DNA of 64,000 nt from Sarocladium kiliense. Its lineage: Eukaryota > Ascomycota > Sordariomycetes > Hypocreales > Sarocladiaceae. The stretch lies in assembly GCA_030734395.1 (NCBI GenBank), contig JAUZTG010000023.1, forward strand, positions 578,670 to 642,669, read 5' to 3'. The notes below the pieces were generated by a model. That model had not been told where the DNA came from, searched no databases, and saw only the letters and a program-made list of their open reading frames with translations. Of the stretch, positions 56,967 through 64,000 are shown in pieces; position 1 is the first letter of the stretch; every line of letters begins with the position of its first letter. Made by a program: the position numbers and the translations under genes.

Positions 56967-57802
56967 TCACCACGTCGCAAACTTCAGCTCCTCGAAATCA
57001 GCAGGAGAAAAGACTGAGATCCGAGTGCTTCGAATATCCTCCCTGTCCAAAATCTGCGAGTACACCTTGCTGAACTCCGACGAGCTCGTGACCTTGTGCG
57101 CAGCCGCATCATCATCGGCCTCGACACGCATGCAGAGGTACACTTCATTGAACCGGACGTTGGTCTCAAGGCACTCTTTGCAGGCAACCTTTGACATTGC
57201 AACAATCGGGCCTTGTCCCATGGACAGCATGGGGATGGTGCCAAGGTCGACTTGGCCGCCTGTACAGATGGTCCATGTGCTTGCTGGATTGTTCTGCTCC
57301 CAGAGGTACTTGATCGTGGCCGAATAGGCATCTGAGACTGGTCAGGATGACATTTAAGAGCCCATAATGTTTGAAGATGCTGCTTACAGAACCCAGAGCT
57401 GCCCGCTGCTCTCATGTTGTAGTCGTAAACCTCAGGGGTCAACTCGGACAGCTTGGTCGTGACGAAGTCGCCGCCAACTACATCTATTGTCAGCCAACAC
57501 ACGCCAAGAGCGTCTCAAGTCAAGCATTGAAGTCGAAGCCTACCACTGGACCAAACATGCTGGAAAGCTGGCAGTTCACCAGTTCGCACACGATCAACGA
57601 CGCTCTTGACACCAGTAGGCGACGTCACGTCTGCTTCGACAACTGTCACCGGCTCAGACGAGTCGATGTACTTCTTCAGCTTCTCAGCCGACTTCTGGTT
57701 CCGGACAATGGCGAGAACATTGCGACCGGCGTTGAGAGCTCCTCTGACGGCTGAGACGCCAATGTTGCCAGTTGAGCCAATGACAAGAACGGTTTCTGTC
57801 AT
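56967..57802 (-). CDS. NmrA-like NAD(P)-binding oxidoreductase
   Basis: Minus-strand exons 57802-57544, 57483-57388 and 57331-56967 (239 residues). The Rossmann start is MTETVLVIGSTGNIGVSAVR with the GxxGxxG at residues 9-15, then VLAIVRNQKSAEKL and VVEADVTSPTGVKSVVD. There is no canonical YxxxK dehydrogenase pair, which fits the atypical SDR (NmrA/HSCARG) group that senses or uses NAD(P). The C-terminal part contains GQVDLGTIPMLSMGQGPIVAM, a substrate-pocket-like loop. Soluble, cytoplasmic. Neither substrate nor regulatory partner can be named; context offers no cluster. Confidence 0.87.
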
Positions 57803-59232
57803 GATTGTAGTTGTTGGGGTTTATTCTTAAAGAGAAACTGAAGATGCTATCAGATCAAGTTCAATTGATGTTCGTTTTGAGTCGATCTATGTTTACTAGA
57901 CCTGATTTCCTTCTCAACTCCTTGGGTCTATTTATCCTCGTGTTGATCACGGTGGACTTGCGGACATCACGACTCCCGACACCGAGATGCTGACTTGGTG
58001 TCTTCGACCTCGAGCTACACCAGGGTGAACTGCTGCTCTTCCAACTGCAGGTAACTTTCACGGCTGCAGGATAACACGCGTATCCTATGTTGCTGACCGG
58101 GACCTGTTGGCTGACTACGAAAGGCCGGTTCACCTCAAAGGACGCAGCTGGATGAACCCGTGGTAGGAATATCCGGACGTAAGCCAGAAGGCCTAGCCTC
58201 AATAGGATACTGAATATTCTACGACTGGCTGTCTGCTTTTGTGCCGTCCCGTATAGTTCAGCCACGGAATGCGACGGTGGGAAGATTTTGGTCGGTGCTC
58301 GGAGTTCGCAGGAAGTGCGAGGTGCGAGGATCTTGTAAGTACAGCATAGCTGTCACAGCATGGGTAAAACACCGCATACTTCTCTATTGGAGGACAAATC
58401 AGATCAACGTCATGTGTTTATTATTACAAACCCGTGCGCGCGGTTGCTCACTCTATCGTCGAATAGCCGCGCGCTCGGAGACAACCGCTGATACCGTCCG
58501 CGAAATCTTGAGGATGCGATTCACTCTACTACCTCTGTCGCACTTCGCTTCTGCCTGTATCCGAGTCTTATTCATTCGAAACCTGCTGTTGGCCCTCAAG
58601 AACTTGCAGGTCAGACGGCGAGTCGACGCGGATTGACGCTTCCGCGGGGAAATAACTCAGCCAAGATAGACTCAGCCTTGCACATTGGCGGCTTTTGAGC
58701 ATCGCGCTCGAGTATAGAGGCCGCCGGAGCCCATCAGTGCGATCTGCTACAATCACATGGGTAAACTCGCCGTATGGGCCCAAGGCTGACACAAGGCTGT
58801 CCTACTGTATCGGCACCGGACACCTCCCACTTACTATTTATCGTTGTCTACTATTGGCATGACGTAGAGTTGGCACACAAGCTGGCAAAGAGGCATCCTA
58901 TTCTGCGCATAGACGAATCTCCTCATGGAGGAAACGTCGTCTTGGCCATCGTACGCGCGCTCCACAAAGAGCAGCCTGAGCAACATTTCCGGCCGACTTG
59001 GCAGCGCCATTGCGCATCACTGGAAGGGCCGCCCAGACAGCTTGGATCTTTCAGCTGTTCTCTCTTTCAGCCTCTCCGCGATGAGCCATGTGGGCATCGT
59101 GTCCAAAGAGCCTCTTGGCCTTGGGGATCTGGAATGTGGCGCTTGGATACTTAAACCCAAGTATGTCACTGGCTGAGAAATGACCTGCAAGGACAGCACA
59201 TCAATATACATCGCACTACAATCACCAATAAT
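57803..59232. other. Intergenic, 1.4 kb
   Basis: Plus-strand frames at 58241-58636 and 58774-59154 have no family features, signal or intron structure. The last 70 bases form the promoter and leader of the next gene. Confidence 0.45.
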
Positions 59233-60232
59233 ATGTTGTTTCGCGGTCTTGCCATCCTAGCCTCTGTCGCTGCGGCGGCTTCTGGTATCCAACGGAGACA
59301 AAGCGACGACGACTACAACTGGAGCCGGAATGACGTCCTTGGCTTGCCCGACAAGGTCCAAGCGGGCGAGGAGACCATCTTCCGCTTCAACTTCAGTAGA
59401 GCTACGCGCCGAAGCATCTTTAACGAGGATGGATATCGCAAAGCCCAGGTGCTGCTATCACGCTATATTGACGAGGACCGTGGTCTGGCCCAGGTCTGGT
59501 GTACGTTACGTGCCAATCGACATGTTGCTACAGAAATCAAGCTGACAGGGCTCAATAGGTGTGCTTGAGCCATGTGTCCTACCTAATGTTACAAGCATCA
59601 GGACCACAATTCCTAGAGAAGCTTTCCCGGATGACGCCGACATGATTCTCAAGACTCGGGCTTTTGACACGCCCAGCCAGGACGACCCGAAGGAGTTCAA
59701 TTATACCGCTTTCATCTCTGACCACCTCGACTTCGAGCTTGAGGGTGGTGAAGCCGAGCTCTCAGACTGGGAAAAGGAACATGGCTGGGAGATTGTTGCA
59801 CAGGGCTTTCAAGTGCCCTGCAGCAAGGTTCCATGTGTGAGGTCTTGCGTCGAGGAACATCTGGATGTTGATCAGGGAAATTCGGAGTACAGACAGTCCA
59901 ACATGGATAAGTTTGAGGAATGTGCCACCGAGTGTGGTGTCAAGGAGAGAACGGACCCCGAGAGCTTCGTTGGAGAATGCATTTCGGAGAACGGCGAAAG
60001 GTCTACGTCTGAGAGTGACAGCTCGGGTGGGAACTCATCTGGAAATTCGGGATCGAACTCTGACAATGACGCGGACGAGGAAGACGGTGATGGCAGTGAT
60101 GAGGACAACAGCGGTAGCAGCAACGACGATGGCGATGACGACAATGAGGAAGACGGTGCGGCGAGGCTTGGAGGATTAAGCACCATGTCACTTCTTGGAG
60201 GGCTGGTCATATATGCAGTTTTGGCAGCGTAA
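59233..60232 (+). CDS. Secreted protein with acidic Ser/Asp tail and GPI signal, family unknown
   Basis: Exons 59233-59500 and 59559-60232 (313 residues, intron 58 nt, GTACGT...AATAG). Signal peptide MLFRGLAILASVAAAASG followed by a dibasic RR (IQRRQ) Kex2-like site. The folded part (30-220) holds paired cysteines: WCVLEPC, QVPCSKVPCVRSCVEEH, ECATECGV and GECIS, and an N-glycosylation site (NVT). Residues 225-290 are an almost pure Ser/Gly/Asn/Asp/Glu run, then a hydrophobic C-terminus (LGGLSTMSLLGGLVIYAVLA) as in GPI-anchored proteins. I do not recognise the family. A plausible wall-anchored effector-like or structural protein, by architecture only. Confidence 0.82.
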
Positions 60233-60323
60233 GACCAGTGCCGGGATCCTGTCATTGTATCAATGCGAGTATGAGTCTTCGTATTTTATCTCATCTGTTT
60301 GACCTGGAGGGATCAGACGGTGC

Positions 60324-63107
60324 TCACTCCTCCTGCTCCTTGTACTCAATGTAGAATGGAACCAACTCGACTAAATCCCAATCCTCATCTTTGCCGGAAT
60401 CGCCCAGAATCTTCAGCGCACCAACGACGAAGTGATAGTAGCCCTCAGGAACAACTGTCAGATCATCAAGCAGACCGAAGAATGTAGATCGAAGCGACCC
60501 GCGGGGTTGAAGCTGAACATCAGAACCGAAGATAGGACCCAGGCTATCGTACCCGAGCCACTTCTGCGTCGGCAGGTCCGCAGCCGTTCCGTTCAGAGGA
60601 ATCAGATCGATCCTGGCCCAAGGAGTAGCAAGGTTAGTGGCTGCACGTGCGACGGGCCAAGGCTCGTTCCCAAGATTGTCAAGATCTGTGACGTTTTTGA
60701 GTTTGGTGAAAGTAAAGACCGTGTCGGCTGGGATTGGAATCGCCGGGCGGTCTCCATTACGTGCGAGAGATGTGCCCAAAGGATTGTCGACGTTGATGGT
60801 TTCAGTATCCTTGACCATGGATGCGGCGACGCCTTGGTACGGCAACACAAGGTTGTCGCCGTTGGTGCCGTTGAGAGTGATGTAGCCGCTGTAGACTGGT
60901 AAAAGTTCCGATTCGACGTTGACAGGCGGCTTGCAGTGCACCTTGATGATGACTGAATCGCCAGCAGGAACAAGAACAGAAGTTTCTTCGAACTCAAATG
61001 CTGCTACGGCATCATCAGCGATGGCATTCGGGAAGCGCCCGATCGCCTTGGATCCTTCGTTGAAAGCGTAAACAGTCAAAGCAGGACTGTGGCCGATCTC
61101 ATAAGTCGCGTCAGTCTTGCCCGTGTTCTTGAGAGTAAAGGAGGCTTCAGGAAGGTGGTTGTCACTGTCGTTGAACGAGATGCCTCTAACGCTCAGAACG
61201 CCCTTGGCCTGGAAGGCGTCCCAAGCTTGAAGCAGTCCTGAGCCCACCTGCGGCACAGGGGCTAAGCGTCCCTGGGCATCGACAGTCTCATTATCGAACC
61301 ACGGAAGCTGCTGGGCAGTGGTGGTAAGAATACACGTTAGAGTATGAGGGTTCAAGGTGCCTTTGGCCTGAGCAAGGAGGGCTACAGTGGCTGCAGCAAA
61401 TGGACAAGCCATAGAGGTACCCTCTTGGACGGCATAGCTTCCCAGGGCAACGGGATAGGTGGAAAGAATCTGGCTTCCAGGAGCACCAAAGGATGGATTG
61501 ATGCTGAGATCCCAGTTGGGCCCCCAAGATGTCCAGAAAGAGACCATGCCGCCTCCGACAAGATTCTGGGTAGTCTCCAGATACGGAGGGGAGACTTCAG
61601 GAGAAGTAAAGTTGACCGTGATATTCTTCTCGTCCTGGATTTGTTCGATGAAGAATTTGCCCTGATCACGAGTGATGAGACCAGACCCGACGACATCAGG
61701 AGGAAGGTATCCGAGGAACTCCGGCCTATGAACTGTTACTAAAGTCACGTAGATGAGTCTTTATGGTAGAGAATCGTTGACTTACTGGTTATCCGAGTGG
61801 TAGAACAGAAGCTTGTCACCACCTTTCTCAAGCAGGTTCAAGGCTTGCGTATACGCCTCGCATCCGTCTCCTCCGTTGGAAACGAGTACGACAAACTCAG
61901 ACAAATCCGGGACAGTGTCAGGAAGTGCAGAGCAAGCGTCGATTGTGGTGTTTCCTTCAGAGTCCTGGCCGATCCAATAGATGGGATTTGAGATATTGCC
62001 TAACGCAGGAGAGCCAGCAATCCAGCCAAACTCAGTCTGAGCACTATCAACCTCGTAAGAAGCAGTAACCATTAGGAGAGGAGTCTCATGAGTGTTGATC
62101 GACGCGATGGAGCCGGCACCCTTGGCGGAGGCAGGGTTGCTGGGCGTAAAGATGCCTGCCTCACCACTGTTGCCAGCAGCGATGATAACGGGGACACCTG
62201 CGTCGACGATGCGCTGAATAGCGATGGACCAAGGGTCGCTAGGCCAACCACCATCAAGACCAATGGAGGCTGTGATGATATCACTACCATCTTCATAGGC
62301 CCTGTTGAAAGCAGCAATCATGACATCGTTGGAGCTGCCTCCCAGGCAGTCCATAGCACGGTAGGCACCAAGCTCAACGTCAGGAGCAACACCAGAGAAG
62401 CCCAGGTCATTCGGCTGCGCTGCAATGATGCCGGCGACATGGGTACCGTGGCCGAAACAGGTGTCGATGGGGTCTTCGTCCGGCTGGTAATCTATACCAA
62501 CGTTGATGCCGATCAAGTCGTAGCCGTATGAGACTAGACAACCTGGCCCAAAGCAGCCCCCTAGATCCGGATGCGTGTAGTCGACGCCGCTGTCGATGAT
62601 GCCGATACGGAGCCCTTTGCCTGTATAGCCAGCCTCGTGGAGCTTGTCGATCTGTGCCATAACGTGAGGTTCGTAGGTCGAGTTGCTCTCAGTCTCCCGA
62701 GTCCTGAGAGTTGGTTTCTTGTCGATGTTGTTGATGTTACTGTGTCCAACCGAGACGACGCGGTCGTCGGGAATTCGAATTGGTCGCACTGGCCAGACAT
62801 TCTTGACTCGACGGTTGTTTGCGATCTTGGCCGTAATCACTGAATCGTCGTCCTCCTCCTCGGTGTTGGTGACAGTAAACGATGCACCCTGGAACAGGTT
62901 AAAGGACAGCTCCATGCGTCGCTCGGCATGGATGTCGACATCGCGAAGGTCACTCAACAAGTCCGTGGAGGATTGAGAGCCCTCGAACTCAACGATGTAA
63001 GATCCCCGCACAATGGTGTCAAGATCCCGTGCAGCGTCCTCGGTCGCGACATCGGTGGCAGCCGCAGCGGCTCCAAGGAAGGCCGGCACGATATGCCCGA
63101 ACCTCAT
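60324..63107 (-). CDS. Secreted subtilisin-like serine protease (S8), large form
   Basis: Minus-strand exons 63107-61786 and 61725-60324 (907 residues, intron 60 nt). Signal peptide MRFGHIVPAFLGAAAAAT, an inhibitor-I9-like propeptide (SYIVEFEGSQSSTDLLSDLR), then the S8 catalytic triad: Asp172 in IGIIDSGVDYTHPDLGG, His220 in FGHGTHVAGIIA and Ser545 in EGTSMACPFAAATVALL. A PA-type insert (DACSALPDTVPDLSEFVVL) sits between His and Ser, and an Fn3/DUF1034-like beta domain follows to the end. This is the minor-extracellular-protease (Vpr-like) architecture. The intron acceptor was fixed by phase: of the nearby AGs only TTCATAG continues in frame into PEFLGYLPPD. An extracellular endopeptidase for protein nutrition. 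Confidence 0.94.
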
Positions 63108-64000
63108 CGTGTCTTCGATTTGGGTGCTCCAAAGACGATGACAGCGAGTGACTGATGGTGATGGATCCCAATGAACGCCACTGTTGGCTCAGGAAGCAGG
63201 TGATACGATTATATGCTCATTGCCGCTCAGTATCCCTGTCAACAGTTGAAGCAGGAATATCCCATATTGGTCCTCCATCGACCTATGCGCCCAAACCACA
63301 TGCCTCTTTGGGCCTGGGAACTATATCAGTCGGTACTTGTTTCTAAGCTTCAAATTAACTCAGCGGGGTCGAGAAAGCCGTACAAGAACGCCAAGCTGCA
63401 CTCTATTATCGTTTACGGCTGCCCCAAGCGGAGAATGACCATGTTTGGCAAAGTAACATTGTCAGATGGCTTCGAATTCGCAATCCAGACCCGAGGGAAG
63501 GTCTAAGCTAGGTTCAACAGGGACCAGGGCCCTTGTCTTCCAAGTCGCGTGCAAACGTCAACACGAGAAATAGTGGAATCACCTCATTCCCTGGATCGGC
63601 AGCTCTTCCCCAACACTATGCCCTCAGGCCATCTGCCATCTTGAACGGATCGCAAGATCTTAGATCGAGTCCTCGAGAGCAACAGTAAACGCGACTGACT
63701 GGTGGCTTAGTCCACATGTATCGCGGCGACTAGATAATGCCGCTTTCGTGGCTTCGAAGATGCTCGTTTTTACGACGATAGATGTAAAGATTTGTTGTTT
63801 TCTCGGATTACTTTGATGATTGATGATGGTACTCTGGTCATTGTTTTCGCGCTTAATAATGCAGACCCTCAATGGGGCGGCCAATACATGGGCGCCCGGC
63901 CGCCCATTTAATATCGCGCGCCGGGCGCCTTTTTCTGACTAAGCACACTCCGAACGCTGGACACCAACTCGGCTTGGAGGAACATGACACACACCTTTGT
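63108..64000. other. Intergenic at the right edge
   Basis: Protease promoter, then no supported gene. The final 120 bases are GC-rich and include the palindromes at 63888-63930. Confidence 0.5.
63888..63929. repeat. Nested inverted repeats
   Basis: ATGGGCG (63888-63894) pairs with CGCCCAT (63901-63907), and GGCGCCCGGC (63891-63900) pairs with GCCGGGCGCC (63920-63929). The two arms overlap, so they are alternative hairpins. Confidence 0.8.

Noticed and set aside
58241..59154. Two plus-strand frames as genes
   Set aside because: Unrelated composition, no domain, signal or splice structure, and no start context that helps.
1..64000. tRNA, 5S rRNA, CRISPR and complete transposons
   Set aside because: Scanned by eye for B-box-like GGTTC, dispersed fungal 5S blocks, regular spaced repeats and transposase motifs; none convincing. 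A program search would be decisive.

Overview
This window is chromosomal DNA of a filamentous ascomycete (Pezizomycotina). Genes lie on both strands and carry short GT-AG introns, mostly 45-70 nt, with CTNAC-like branch sites. The repertoire is typical of the group: a SconB-type sulfur controller, DUF4246, DUF924, DUF3431, DUF8004-like and WSC proteins, and a Zn2Cys6 regulator. I cannot fix the class; Dothideomycetes or Eurotiomycetes are plausible. No rRNA, tRNA, CRISPR array or complete transposon was found. Exon coordinates were worked out by hand and checked for reading phase across every junction.

Layout. 0-1.3 kb: a secreted/membrane gene broken by a 13-bp tandem duplication. 4-8.5 kb: a multicopper oxidase convergent with a DUF4246 gene. 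9.9-17.1 kb: a DUF924 protein with a mitochondrial-type leader, an RWD/DUF1115 protein, a four-helix membrane protein and a large DUF8004-like protein. 17.1-20.4 kb: gene-poor, with one protein relic. 20.4-29.2 kb: housekeeping block of dynactin p62, ribosomal protein eS7, a WSC cell-wall protein, twinfilin and the mitochondrial succinate/fumarate carrier. 31.8-40 kb: the SconB sulfur regulator, an L-type (methionine-permease-like) amino acid transporter and a type-B carboxylesterase. 41.3-49.3 kb: MFS sugar transporter, Zn2Cys6 regulator, a decayed GH2 beta-mannosidase and an intact secreted GH5 hydrolase. 50-57.8 kb: small acidic CHZ-like protein, single-pass membrane protein, tRNA pseudouridine synthase PUS1, Mediator subunit 22, a DUF3431 protein and an NmrA-like oxidoreductase. 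59.2-63.1 kb: a GPI-type secreted protein and a large secreted subtilase.

Working together. Two neighbourhoods look functional. The sulfur regulator and the probable methionine permease are divergent across 2.2 kb. The sugar-transporter/regulator/GH5 block surrounds the beta-mannosidase relic and reads like the remains of a mannan-oligosaccharide utilisation locus. The most informative novelties are these decay events (13-bp frameshift, beta-mannosidase relic, DUF7223-like relic). I found no convincing evidence of a wholly new system.
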